64,000 nucleotides of DNA, taken from positions 64,856,944 to 64,920,943 of the forward strand of contig OX419755.1 in NCBI GenBank assembly GCA_948567375.1, in the 5' to 3' direction. How positions within the stretch are numbered: position 1 is the stretch's first letter; the number at the start of each line of letters is the position of its first letter. The DNA comes from Lunularia cruciata (Eukaryota > Streptophyta > Marchantiopsida > Lunulariales > Lunulariaceae). The notes under the pieces are model-generated. The model was not told where the DNA came from. It ran no database searches and worked only from the letters and a program-made list of their open reading frames with translations. Both the position numbers and the translations under genes were made by a program. Shown here in pieces: positions 50,319 through 61,340 of the stretch.

Positions 50319-50425
50319 ATGACAATTTTTGTGCATATATACATTGCTTTATAACATACATCATTATCAATATCATACACGATAAAATTACAACTCACAC
50401 ATAAGTTGTATATGAGTTTTAAAGT
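50319..50425 (-). repeat. A3 B-type repeat with polypurine tract
   Basis: On the minus strand, AGGGGGAAA precedes TTGTGGCACTTTA and about 100 bases homologous to 63,087-63,194. The A-type repeat begins directly after it. Confidence 0.7.
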
Positions 50426-50659
50426 GCCACAATTTCCCCCTATTTGGCAACAAGGCCTTTCTAATTCCAAATAGCCATTTACTCCAAGTATGTAATATGC
50501 CCTATGGTAGGCAAAGATCAAGAGGCCAAGTGCTATCAAGTCCCATCATTAGTTGCTAATGTGCAATCTATACCAACCACATAAAGGATGAACTAGCTAT
50601 GAGTCAAGTATATCTAGAGCATAATCATTGTCCTTGAGGAACCACTATGAAGGCAAGAG

Positions 50660-50902
50660 TCAAACATGCCATATGCCATCCTTCAAACAACTATCACACA
50701 CCAACATAGTAGCAGCTCCACCAAAAGAGCCACATAACATACACCTCAAACCTACACATACAAGTGCCAAGCTTAGGTTTATAGTGCCATCAATGTTTGG
50801 GAGGTGGCATAACACACAATAACACACGTGATCCTTCCAAAAAACACCATCATGTCCTTCCAACATGAGGACTCTAAAAGATAAAACCTTGTAGACTCTC
50901 AA
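50660..50902 (-). pseudogene. A3 integrase tail and PHD finger remnant
   Basis: On the minus strand it reads LRCMLCGSFGGAATMLVCDS and then a frame break before WHV. It matches the PHD finger of copy B residue for residue around the first four cysteines. The text before it (LEGHDGVFWKDHV) is the end of integrase. Confidence 0.82.
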
Positions 50903-51117
50903 GATAGTGTGACCTATAGTAACATCAAGTATTGTTGATGCAATCTACTATAGATATACATAGTCACTTGGATGAAATTGACATATCAAGGATCTATAAC
51001 CTCCTCCTCAAATAGTAGCATATTTTAAGATATCCCTATGTTGAGCAATCATTAAGTTCTCAAAGTCCATCAACATCACTCTCCAAAAGATCTCTACCTG
51101 TTGAGAACATGCGCTAC

Positions 51118-51342
51118 CTATTGAGAACATATGTATAGATTATCCAAGTCCAAAACTATAGTAGCATCACAATGAATGGCTAAAGGTAAATTTGGATCTT
51201 GTCCAAAAAGTAGAAAGTAAGGAGAGAAGGATGCTAAGGAGGCTTTCCGGCTGAATTGATAATCCATAGCTAAGGAGGCTTTTTGGATTGATAGCCTCAA
51301 AAATATACATATACATATGTACATATAGAAAGGTAGATGCAT
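51118..51342 (-). pseudogene. A3 integrase fragment
   Basis: QFSRKASLASFSPYFLLFGQ and then DPNLPLAI match the region after the catalytic Glu in copy B (62,268-62,350). Confidence 0.82.
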
Positions 51343-52166
51343 GCCAACCTAACACCATCTCCTTATCAGTCTCACCATGCCAATGTGTTCCAATCTGATC
51401 TTGTTGGCTAGAACATGGGTTCTACTCAACCTATTTGCATCATGGTTCACCACTCCAAGTCTATGAATAACCATGAAATCATTCTCTTGTAAAATTAGAG
51501 TCCATCATGCAAGCTTCCTTGAAAGTTTGTTGGACTCTATCAACCACTTTAATGGTTAATGATTAGTGACAAGAGTGAAGGGATACCAAATAGGTAACAT
51601 TAGAAATGTACTACTGCACATATTACTACCAAGCACTCTCTCTCATATGAACTATATGTTGCCTCTATTGAATTGTTGGAATGGCTAGCATAAACCACCA
51701 CAAACTTCTTCTGCTCATCATCTAGTTGGGTGAGCAATGCTCCAAACCCCAACATACTCCAATCAATATGAACCTAGAATGGTCATCCTCTAATTTATAT
51801 CTTAAGAATGGTTTTTACCAATACTAAATGACCTTTTATCCTACTAAGAAAACAATTGGTATCATAAGAAAAAGTAGGCGTATAGCAGAGCAATTATTAT
51901 ATGAGAAAATGTCAACCTGTCCTTGAGCTTTATAAAAGCTCTCTCCTACTCATCTCCCCAACACCCCTCATGTGTAAACTTGATCAACTTTTTCAAGGCC
52001 TTGACAATAGCAAAAAATCCTCTAATATATTGATGATAGAAGTTCAACAACCCAAGGAATGCTTGCACTTTGCTCACATCCATAGGCTAATGAATATGTG
52101 CAATGGTCTCCACCTTGGTCTTCTTGAATACCAAGTCCTCCATGGTAGATAGTGTGACCCAAATGT

Positions 52167-52760
52167 TCAACCTACTTGTAGAAGAATACACTTCCCAAGA
52201 TGTAATTTGAGTCTTTGAACCCTTAACCTCTCAATTACTTCCAACAAATGGCTCTCATGCTTCTCCAAAGAAGTGTTATAAACCAAAATATTATCAATAT
52301 AACATTGAGTAAAATTCAATCCTACTAAGATCCTATCCATGACACTTTGGAACTTTAACCCAAATGGTAAGAACCTCCATTGATATAATACATCCTTGCC
52401 GTGAGGATAAATAGCCCAAAATCTTCTCTTGGACTTTTCCTCCTCCTTGATCAGCAATTGATGATACCTTGCTCAAAAATCCAAAGTATTGAAGACCTTT
52501 GTATGCCCAATCACATCAAACATCTCCTCTAGTGTTTGCATGGCATACCAATTAGCCCTACTCTATTGGTTGATAAGATGGTAATCTCCGCACATCCACC
52601 TAGCTATGTAGTTACCATGCATATCTTTCTTAACTAGGATCATTGTGGCTAAAGCATACTCTCCATGTGAAATCTCCACCAAACTAGCCTCAAAAGGTCT
52701 CTACTCCGGCTCTAAATCAATGCTTTCTCCATGTGACTATATCTACATAGACATCAAAAA
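52167..52760 (-). pseudogene. A3 reverse transcriptase remnant
   Basis: GEISHGEYALATMILVKKDM, then CGDYHLINQ, lie at 52,560-52,700. FWAIYPHGKDVLYQWRFLPF follows, with YIDNILVYN at 52,167-52,457, where the Y-I-D-D box has become Y-I-D-N. Confidence 0.83.
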
Positions 52761-53270
52761 ACCAATGTATTACTAGGAAGCTCAATATAAATATTTGGTC
52801 CTTTTAGAGCACCAAAATCTTTCATATTGAAGGTAAAAGAACTTGTGTAGCTCCTCAAGAACCTCCAAACTCTCCGTCTTTCTCCTCTTGTAAGCTTGGG
52901 TTCAATTTTTGGCTGCCAAGTATCCTCTACAACTAATGTAGGAGTGGAAGATGTACTAATTGGCTGCTACACTAGGCACTTGAAAGCAATAATGTCATGC
53001 CTCCAACCACTAGAGTTCCTAACCTCATTGTAGAAAACTCTCTCTTCTCTAGCTGCAAGCTCCATTCATCATCTAGCTGGATCCCAAGTAGACCAAAAAG
53101 TGTAACCCAAGTAGACAACATTCACTTAGATGGACCCCAAGTACACCACTCTCACTAATAGGTCTTGTTTATGTCCTAATAATACCTTTTGCACTTGGTC
53201 TATTGCTTCTAGCATATGCCAAAATTGTCTTGATATGCATAGAGCTCACAAGTTCAAAATGGTGAGGCCT

Positions 53271-53839
53271 ATTAGTGGATCTTATGCTACTCTACAAAGC
53301 CAAGGTTCACAATCCAAGTCAAATAATTCAAGTCTATAGCTTGACCTAATGCCTAGATGCCTCTAACATTATTATAAAAACAATAATATTAGTATGGAAA
53401 CCCATCACCCATTCCCTCTCATAGGCATTGTGCTCCAGCAATTGCTTTTATTGTGAGTGCCAAACAAGTCCAAGATCTCCCTTTAAAAAATCATGGGAGT
53501 TTGGGAAACTCATAAGTGTGGGAAAAGTAGCTTTGGGCTATCCAACAAGGTTCACCACTACCATAGGTGACATTTCATCACTTATTAGCATTTGAGACTA
53601 GCACCCAACATCCAAAATTTTATCAATAGTAGAGTGATCTAGTCATTGAATCCCATCATAAGCACATTGTAGAAACTCTCTAAGTAAGAGGTTCATCCAC
53701 TAGAGGTGAAGAAAATGACCCTATGATCCCACTTGAGCAACATCTACTAACATTGTAGGTCCCATCCAAGAATGGACCTAACGTGTACTTGCCACCACCA
53801 ATGAATGAGAATCACCCATCAACATGACATTTTCCATAT
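53271..53839 (-). pseudogene. A3 DNA methyltransferase, motifs VI to X
   Basis: On the minus strand, MENVMLMGDS (motif VI, Met codon at 53,835-53,837) starts at the very edge of the B insertion. A worn motif VIII lies near 53,697-53,735. SPMVVVNLVG and FPTLMSFPNSH come next, then motif IX (EREWVMGF, about 53,410-53,445). Motif X (IDLNYLTWIVNLG after a frameshift) is at about 53,290-53,360. All align in order with copy B at 58,928-59,470. It is dead, but it proves that the domain was present in another, older copy. Confidence 0.83.
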
Positions 53840-54287
53840 TGTCATGCCATTTGTAGTGCCGCGTCTAGATGCTTGGACAATGGAGTTCCAGTGATAGTAG
53901 TTAGAGTTATTCTAGCAGTTTCTCAAAGACTACTTTCCAATGATAAGATTTTGTGTTTGGGATACTGACTTCACGGTGGGGCCCACCGTCACTTTCACCG
54001 TTTGCACCATCGAGTGTGCCATCAGCGGGACCGTTAAGGTTTCAGTGCTAGCTTGAGTCTAGGGGGTATAGTTTTGAAGTGAGCTCTAAAGAGCTCACTT
54101 CTCTGATGTTGAGCCTTTGAGTTCCTGGCTATGGTGGATAGAGGCCGGCGAGCTTCACCTCGATTCTCTATGCTTGAGTGGGTGTGGCTTGACTGTAATC
54201 AGTGCCCAATTGTTGGTAGTTTATAGAATGACAGATCAAGTACTGATCTGAGTTGAATTGAGTTGAGAGTGGTAAGCAATCTGATTA
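53840..54287 (+). repeat. Copy B left terminal repeat (A1 unit)
   Basis: It starts TGTCATGCCATTTGTAG and aligns with 63,195-63,642 until CAATCTGATTA. After that the left copy goes on into the leader and the right copy goes on into a second B-type repeat. The visible repeat is therefore about 448 bp. Confidence 0.8.
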
Positions 54288-55593
54288 CATCAGAGAAGTG
54301 AAGTCAAGGGGAAATTGGGTGTAGGAACTGTGAGTGTTCGTGGTATTTCCAAGCTTGGTGGATCGTTGGTAGATCGATTCAAGTTCTGTGTTTCCCTAGT
54401 GTGTAGAAGATCATCGATTGATGCAGATTTGGCAGTTAGGCGGACAGTGTGCGGAAGCGCTGGCCAAATTTTGAGCAAAGAAGGAGCAATTTTTGAGCAG
54501 TGTTGTGATTTTGAGCTCAAGAGGTGAAGGCAAGACCAATTTGCTGCGAGTTGGGCTCAGAAAGTCAAATTGAAGGTGGAGTTGGGAAGCTCTTCTCATG
54601 AAATTGTGATTTGGATAAACCCGTTTTGTCAATTTGGCTCGAGTGGAAAGTTAGCGGGGGATTTGGCGGACAGTCATCTTTAGGGTTTATGTCAGATTTT
54701 ATGTCAGATTTTGGGCCAGATTTGGAGGAGTTTTTGCTGTTTGGCCAGATTTGGAGGAGTTTTGCTAGTTTGGAGGAGTTTCATAGATTTGGAGAAGTTT
54801 TGCCAATTTTGGAGGAGGTTTGAAGTGGCAACAAGAAAGGCCACATTTGGCTGAATTTTGGCATTTTGAGGCTTCGAGGCATAGGGCTGTGGGCTATGAG
54901 AGGCTATGAAGGCCTAGAAGAGCAAGCAAGCCAGCTTGCTGGCGTGAAGCTAGCTAGTTTAGAGTAGATCTTGGTCATTGGTTGGCAAAATCTGCCTTTC
55001 CTACTAGATTGTGCGCAATAGGGTTTGACCCCTAGATCTCTTGTTCCTAAACTAGTGCCCTAGCTAACTGGTCCACCCTCACTTGTTGTCTTAGTGATTG
55101 TGCCACTGTTATCTATACACATGTAGCTTTGGCTAGGAGAGACAGTTTGATCCCATTCTTGGTGATCCTGGAAACTTAGGACTTAGATACCAACTCCTCT
55201 TATGTCAAATGCCAAATGGTGCCAGAGTTAGTCCCGTGTTGTGTTATGGGATGGAGTGTTTTTGTTTAGATTTCTTGTGATTGGACTCCCTCCATTCTCT
55301 ACTTCTTGTTTGTGCACCATGTTTGTGTGAGGTGCCAGATTTTTGAGCGTTGGTGCTCTGGTGTGCTCTCGGTGGTGAGGCTGGAGTGATGACCAATCAG
55401 ACTACATTTGTTTCTCTCTGGTGAGGCAGGAAGTGATGACTTGCAGACCGTGAAAGTGCGTGTTATGATGGCAAGTTACAGGTTGCACTTCTCCTAGTGT
55501 AGTTATCTTGGTTAGAGTTACATTAGTGGGTGGTGCTTAGTTGGTATTGGCACTTGGTGGTGTTGGCACTTGGTGGGGTACTTGCGGTAGCAG
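54288..55593 (+). other. Copy B untranslated leader
   Basis: Colinear with 43,546-44,846. It carries four or five imperfect TTTGGAGGAGTTT units at about 54,718-54,825 and the GCAAGCCAGCTTGC hairpin near 54,925. TGGTGCCAGAG at 55,217-55,227 resembles an initiator-Met primer site with two changes. If that is the true primer site, the LTR would be about 1.37 kb and the right one would be truncated. Confidence 0.6.
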
Positions 55594-57178
55594 TTGGTAG
55601 TTTGGGTTTGCTGTTGTGGTTACTTTGTCACGACTGAGTTCTTTGGAGATTCTAGAGGAGTTAGCCCTGCAGTACGCAGTGGGTTCACTCGGAGTGGTGT
55701 TTGGTATCAGCTTGTATCTCAGGTCCCAGTGAGGGAGGAGATTGACTCTGAGTTAGAGTTTGACACAAGAGCTGATTCAGTTGAGAGTGCACTTGGTGTG
55801 TCCGCACCGTTGTTGTGGGACATGGACAAGATTTATGGGGCCTCCAAAGGCCCTAGGCGTTACTCTGGTACAATGGGTACCATTGAGTTGGATGACTTCA
55901 TCCAGGAGTTTGATAGTTGGTGTGATCTGCAGCAGATGCGGAACTCGACTTTGTTCACACCCTTCATGGCATGGAAGGGGTTGTTTCAGCATCTGGAGGG
56001 TCCGCCGATGGATGACTACCATGAGTTTAGGAGAGCTCATTTGGAGGAGATTGAGTTATGGAGACAGTATTGGTCTCCACACTATGTCTCCATCACTTCA
56101 GGCTTGGTGGCGAGGAGTAGATCGGCTGTACCCACGAGTTCTAGCTTGAGTAGTGTTGGTGGAGCTAGTGGAGGTGCACTAGTTGGAGATAGTGCTACTA
56201 TGAGTGGAGGTACAATTGTAGGAGGTGGTGTGGTATTGGGGTTTAACCCCATGGTGGAGTTCTTTCTATGTTTGAGGCAGAACTACTAGGGAGTGCGGAT
56301 TGACAAGCTGAGGAGCTTGCAAGCGGAAGGCTGGAGAGAGCCTACGCGAGGCATACACTTGCATGAGGCGGCTGATCAGTTTCACTCAGGAGGTTACTGA
56401 GACCCAGGCAGTCTAGTTTTGGTATGGGATACTGGACTGGGAGTTGTGATGTAGAGTTCGTGATGCTACGTTGTTGTAGGCTACTTTGCCCACTTTGGCA
56501 GTAGTCTTTGGTTTGGCTGAGCTTATTGAGCTCAACATGGTGGAGGAGAGAGTGGTGACATCTAGATTTGGTAGGGAGACCTCATCCACGACTGTGACTT
56601 CTTCTAGAGTGTAGCAAAGTGCACCACGCCCAGTTGGTTTTTGAGGACAGGGTGGACAGCCCAGATCCTATGGAGCGAGTGGAGGGCCTAGTGGAGTTAG
56701 ACCCTTACCTTCATTTTTGGGTCAGCAGCAGCCAGTGAGTGGTGGTGTTGCTTGTTGGACTTGTGGTGGACCTCACTATAGGAGAGAGTGTACTCGGGGC
56801 AGCGGACCTGATACCTTTGGTGCATCACAGCCAGCACAGAGGCAGTGTGAGCATTGCCACAGATTTGGTCACACTAGTGACCAGTGTTTTGACCTACACC
56901 CGGAGTTACGGAGTGGTAAGGCTGCTATGGCAAGTAGTAGAGGAGCTCCAGTTCATGGAGGACGAGGTGGTAGAGGTGGTGGTAGAGGATCCACACCTAG
57001 TAGGGGTGCAGTACCTGCCCTTACTTCTGACACAGCTATGGCTACTCGGATTGAGCAGTTGGAGCAGAGATTGGCTAGTATGGCTATTGCTTATAGGAGA
57101 TCAGATTCGGGTGCTGAGGCTTCCACTTCATATGCTGGTGATAGAGATACTTTGGACTTCATGTGTAGAGCAGCATAG
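55594..57178 (+). pseudogene. Copy B gag with two zinc knuckles
   Basis: 55,594-56,289 is open (231 codons) and closely matches the A1 gag. It then breaks at a TAG and an 8-base deletion near 56,320. 56,717-57,178 is open and carries two knuckles: CWTCGGPHYRREC (one residue short of the usual spacing) and the canonical CEHCHRFGHTSDQC. An RGG-rich segment GGRGGRGGGRG, which should bind nucleic acid, follows. A TGA at 56,642-56,644 is shared with A1. Confidence 0.82.
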
Positions 57179-57206
57179 GTAGATGCATCTGCAGCAGTGA
57201 CTAGGA

Positions 57207-58380
57207 GTGCAGTATGTGCTCCAGAGCCTAGAGGAGCATCAGTGGGAGTTGGACTCACAAAGAGGAGAGGTTGGGAGACAGGTCAGACTTCCCCAGTCTT
57301 TCATGCTATTTGAGGCATTGCAGACGACATCCATGGTTCCTAGACGTCCCAGTGCAGGTGTGGTAGGTGGTGATGGAGTACATGATGGACTACCTGCTAG
57401 TCAACCACCTGCTACTACACAGACTGAGTCTAGCATGATGTTGGGGGCGGCTCAATTGATTATGCGGCGTCCTTTGTTTTTGGCCAATGATATGTTTACA
57501 TTGGAAGTTGACCCAGCCCCAGTGTTCCCGTTGGCTACCACGTTGTGTGAGAGTAGGGAAGGTGCAGTTCCTACTACTAGAGTAGAGGTGGTTGGTAGTG
57601 GAGCTGACTTGGTTGAGGAGCATGGGATCCGTTCAGCGACCAGTGGTTTATGGCAGGTAGCAGCGGCTAGACTAGAGGAGTTGCTAGCTAGACCAGCCTT
57701 TGAGAGAGCGCGGTTTACACCTGGTGTTGTCTTATTGGATAACCAGAGGGGGATTTTTTGTTTGGTGGGACCTTCAAGGAAGGTCTATACACCACAGAGA
57801 GTCTTGTTAGACTTAGGTGCGCAGGCCCTTATGTTGGGGAAGGCTGCAGTTGTTGGTATGGAGTTACGGAAGACCGATGTGGAGAGGTGTCCATTTCAGA
57901 TCTAGACATCTCTTAGTGGTGGTTCGACACAATACATCACATGTGGAGAGCTTGTTGTCCAGGTTCAGCTTGGTCATCCGACTGATAGCTTGGTGGTGAG
58001 AGCTTAGGCTATTGTGACGATAGCTGAGTCATATGATGTGCTAGTTGGGGGAGCAGTGTTATACCCCATGGGTTTCAGCATTGACTATTGGGAGGAGATA
58101 GCCTCTTATAGACCTGGTTGGCAGTCTAGTGAGGGACGGGTATGTCGCCAACCAATACGCTTTAGTAGTGGTAGTCTTGGCTCACTACAGTCCGGGACCA
58201 TGGTAGCATCAATTTTAGCTTTCAGCGGTGCAATTACTTGGCCTGGTGAGTTGTTAGAGGGGAACGCCCATGCAGAGGATACTCTAGTACCAAAGGTGAT
58301 CACTCGGCTTTGGAGTACGAGAGGGATTGTTCCATCCACCTTGGATGTTCCATTGTGGAGTTCAGAGGAGGCATTGTAGC
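57207..58380 (+). pseudogene. Copy B aspartic protease region
   Basis: The frame starts in a long variable linker. The protease core reads VYTPQRVLLDLGAQALMLGK (about 57,780-57,840), where D-L-G-A stands for the usual D-S-G-A, a change explained by one C-to-T. ESYDVLVGGAVLYPMGFSID (about 58,026-58,085) is the flap/second-loop region. Stops are TAG at 57,903 and 58,005 and TAG at 58,377. The frame runs on without shift into the methyltransferase. Confidence 0.72.
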
Positions 58381-58394
58381 AACATGCAGATCAG

Positions 58395-59510
58395 TTGGTG
58401 CAGCAAGCTTGGAGTGGAGCCTTCGTACCATCAGGAGATGAGTGTGAGGATGAGCCTCCAAAGGCAATTGCTTTGACACCTCTGGATACCACACTCATTG
58501 CTTGGCAGTATCCAATAGAGGGGATATGCCTATTGGAGTTGTTTGGTGGGATCAGCACCGGACTAGCTACGGTGTTACAGGCGGGTATACGAGTACAGAG
58601 GTACTTATATGTAGAGAGAGATGAGACTGCTAGGTGAGTCCCTCTACATCATGTGGCACACTTGACCTATCGGTATCCGGAGTTATTACCAATGTCAACG
58701 GTCAGAGGTTACCAAAAGGCCCTACCATGAGACATTTCCTTACTAGGGACGCATGACCTAGAGAGACATGGGCTATTCACTTGGTGATTTCCGGATGGCC
58801 ATGTTAGGGACATACACGTGCTGGTAGAGGATTGGGTCTTCAGGATCCTCGTTCTGGTGTGTTTTGGGAGATGTTACGGATATTACGACATCTCCAGGTT
58901 CATCAGTCCGTTTCTCCAGCTTACCTTATGGAGAACGTTCCTTTGATGGGTGATTCTCGCACTAGAGTAGTGGCGAGTACACATCAGGTCCATTCTTGGA
59001 TGGGACTTGCTATTTTGTTAGATGCAGCCAGAGTGGGATCACGGGCTCATCGTCTTCGTCTTTGGTGGACGAACCTCTTACCCAGAGAGGTTCTACAACG
59101 TGCTTATGATGGGATTCAGTGACTTGACCACATCCTTGTTGATGATATCTTGGATGTTGAGCATCAGTCTCAGACAACGGTTGTGGCTGATAGGTCACCT
59201 ATGGTAGTGGTGAACCTAGTTGGACAGCCTAGAGCCGCATTTCCCACACTCATGAGTTTCCCAAGCTCTCATGCTTCTTGAGAGAGAGAACCTGGACTTG
59301 TTTGGGACTCACAGTTACAGCAGTTGGTGGAGCCCAATGCTGATGAGAGAGAGCGGGCGATGGGTTTTTGCACCGGTATTACCGTTGTTCTAATAGTGTT
59401 AGAGGCATCCAGGCGTCAGGTGTTAGGAGAGGCTATGGACCTGAATTGTTTGACCTGGATTGTGAGCCTTGGCTTGGCAGAGCAGCGTAGGATGCGCTTG
59501 ATAGGCATCA
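58395..59510 (+). pseudogene. Copy B cytosine-C5 DNA methyltransferase domain
   Basis: An enzyme of the DNMT/Dcm superfamily that would transfer a methyl group from SAM to cytosine C5. Motifs in order: I, LLELFGGISTG (58,530-58,562, SAM binding), then YLYVERDETAR (motif II-like); IV, ISGWPC followed by a TAG (catalytic Cys codon 58,802-58,804); GLGLQDPRSGVFWEMLRIL; VI, MENVP (58,928-58,942); VIII, RAHRLRLWWTNL (59,042-59,077); a recognition region; IX, DERERAMGF (about 59,342-59,368); X, RRQVLGEAMDLN (59,411-59,446). Every motif needed for catalysis can be read. One frameshift at about 58,735-58,780 separates motif I from the rest, and stops lie at 58,635, 58,728, 58,754, 58,805, 59,120 and 59,279. 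Motif VIII looks DNMT3-like, while the PC-x-G...GL-x-D-x-RS block also recalls bacterial enzymes, so the subfamily is open. From motif IV on it is in frame with RT. Confidence 0.88.
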
Positions 59511-59806
59511 CCACTCAGACACTTGTGAGCCCTGTGCCTATCGAGACGATTCAGGCACATGCTGGGGGGGATGGACCGAGTGGACATGGTATTCTTGGGA
59601 CATATCCAGTAGCTACTAGGGAGAGTGGTCTACTTGGAGTCCATCCAAGTGAGCGTGGGCTACTTGGATTACACCCTTGGTCCACATGGAATGCAGCTAG
59701 AGGACGTGTGGAGCTTGCAGCCAGAGTGGAGGGAGTTTTTCACACAGAGGTTGGGACCTCTAGTGGTCGAGAGCATGACACTATTGCTCCCAAGGGCCTA
59801 GTGTAG

Positions 59807-60670
59807 CAGTCAGTCAGTACGTCTTCCACTCCTACTATAGTTACAGAGGATACTTGGGAGCCAGATCTTGGACCCAAGCTTACTGGAGAGGAAAGACGGA
59901 GGGTTTGGAGGTTCTTGAGGAGTCACATGAGTTGTTTTGCCTTCAGTATGAAGGATTTGGGTGCTCTGAAGGGACCTGGTATATGGATTGAGCTGATTAG
60001 TGACACACCAGTTTTCCGATGTCCTTATTGATATAGTGATATGGAGAGGACATTGATTCAAAGCCGGAGTAGTGACCTTTTTGAGGCTGGTTTGGTGGAG
60101 ATTTCACATGGAGAGTATGCATCAGCGATAGTGATGCCATCCAAGAAGGATACGCATGGCAACTATACAAATAGGCGGATGTGTGGAGATTATCGTCCTA
60201 TCAACCAACAGACCAAGGCTGATCGATATGCCATGCCTACACCTGAGGAGATTTTTGATGCGATTGGGCATGCAAAGGTCTTCAGTACTTTGGATCTTTG
60301 AGCGGGATATCATCAATTGCCGATCAGGGAGGAGGATAAGTCCAAGATAGCATTTTGGGCTATTGATCCTCATGGCAAGGATGTGTTATATCAGTGGAGG
60401 TTCTTATCATTTGGGTTGAAGAACGCTCCTGCTGAGTTCTTGAGGGTCATGGATAGGACCCTAGCTGGATTGGATTTTGCTCGGTGCTATATTGATGACA
60501 TTTTGGTTTATAGCACTACTGTGGAGGAGCATGAGAGACAATTGTTGGAGGTGTTTGAGAGGTTGAGATCTCATGGACTCAAATTACATCCTGGGAAGTG
60601 TAGGTTCTTCCACGAGCAGGTTGAGTATTTGGGTCACACTATCTACCCCAGAGGACTTGGTGTTTAGCAG
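59807..60670 (+). pseudogene. Copy B reverse transcriptase
   Basis: GEERRRVWRFLRSHMSCFAF starts the domain. HGEYASAIVMPSKKD, MCGDYRPINQQTKADRYAMP, TLDL, QWRFLSFGLKNAPAEFLRVM and the active site CYIDDILVYS (about 60,485-60,514, a Y-I-D-D box) follow, all in one frame. Stops at 60,029 (TGA), 60,299 (TGA) and 60,665 (TAG) sit where close relatives would carry Arg or Gln. The same frame continues upstream through the methyltransferase. Confidence 0.9.
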
Positions 60671-61340
60671 ACCAAGGTAGAGGCTATTGCACGTATTCCT
60701 CGGCCTACGGATGTGAGCAGAGTGCGAGCATTCCTTGGGTTGGTGAACTTCTATCGCCGCTATGTTAGAGGATTTAGTGCCATTGCCAAGGCCTTGACAA
60801 AGCAGACCAAGCTTATACAGGAGTGGTGTTGGGGAGATGAGCAGGAGAGAGCTTTTGTAGAGCTCAAGGAGAGGTTGACATCTGCTCCTATTTTGAGGAG
60901 ACCAATCAGGGGACGACCATTTCAGGTTCACACTGATTGGAGTATGTTGGGGCTTGGAGCGGTGCTCACCCAACATGATGATGAGGAGAAGGATTTTGTG
61001 GTGGCCTATGCTAGTTGCTCCAACAATTTAGCGGAGGCAAAGTATAGTTCATATGAGGGAGAGTACTTGGCAGCAGTTTGGGCAGTAGCACATTTCCAAT
61101 GTTACCTATTTGGTAACCCCTTCACTTTCATCACTAATCATCAGCCACTGAAGTGGTTGATGGAGTCCAACAAGCTTTCAAGGAAGCTTGCACGATGGGC
61201 TCTGATTTTACAGGAGTATGATTTCACGGTTGTTCATAGACCTGGAGTGGTGAACCGTGATGCAGATGGGTTGAGTAGAAACCCATGTCCGAGCCAACAG
61301 GATCAGACCGGAGCACGTTGGCATGGTGAGACAGATGAGG
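60671..61340 (+). pseudogene. Copy B RT thumb/connection and RNase H
   Basis: RVRAFLGLVNFYRRYVRGFS leads into RNase H: FQVHTDWSMLGLGAVLTQHD, KYSSYEGEYLAAVWAVAHFQ and FTFITNHQPLKWLMES. HRPGVVNRDADGLSR is the standard linker to integrase. This 314-codon frame (60,713-61,657) has no internal stop, so this part of pol is the best preserved. Confidence 0.9.

Larger units (their letters stand above)
49917..53839 (-). mobile_element. Family A copy A3: inverted, decayed, interrupted by B
   Basis: The reverse strand is colinear with copy B from the terminal repeat back through PHD finger, integrase, RT and the second half of the methyltransferase. The order on the minus strand is methyltransferase (53,839-53,271), linker, RT (52,760-52,167), integrase part (51,342-51,118), PHD (50,902-50,660), untranslated end and terminal repeats (50,420-49,917). 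Internal deletions removed most of RNase H and the integrase core. The sequence continues on the far side of B at about 63,740-63,825. Confidence 0.85.

Noticed and set aside
55217..55227. Initiator-Met-like primer site and therefore a 1.37-kb LTR for copy B
   Set aside because: Not fully excluded, but the only repeat seen at the right end is 448 bp followed by a complete second B-type unit. A long LTR would need an extra rearrangement.
58395..59510. A captured fragment of a host CMT or DRM gene
   Set aside because: No chromodomain, BAH or UBA sequence is visible, motif order is the standard one and not the rearranged DRM order, the frame is shared with RT, and A3 has it too.
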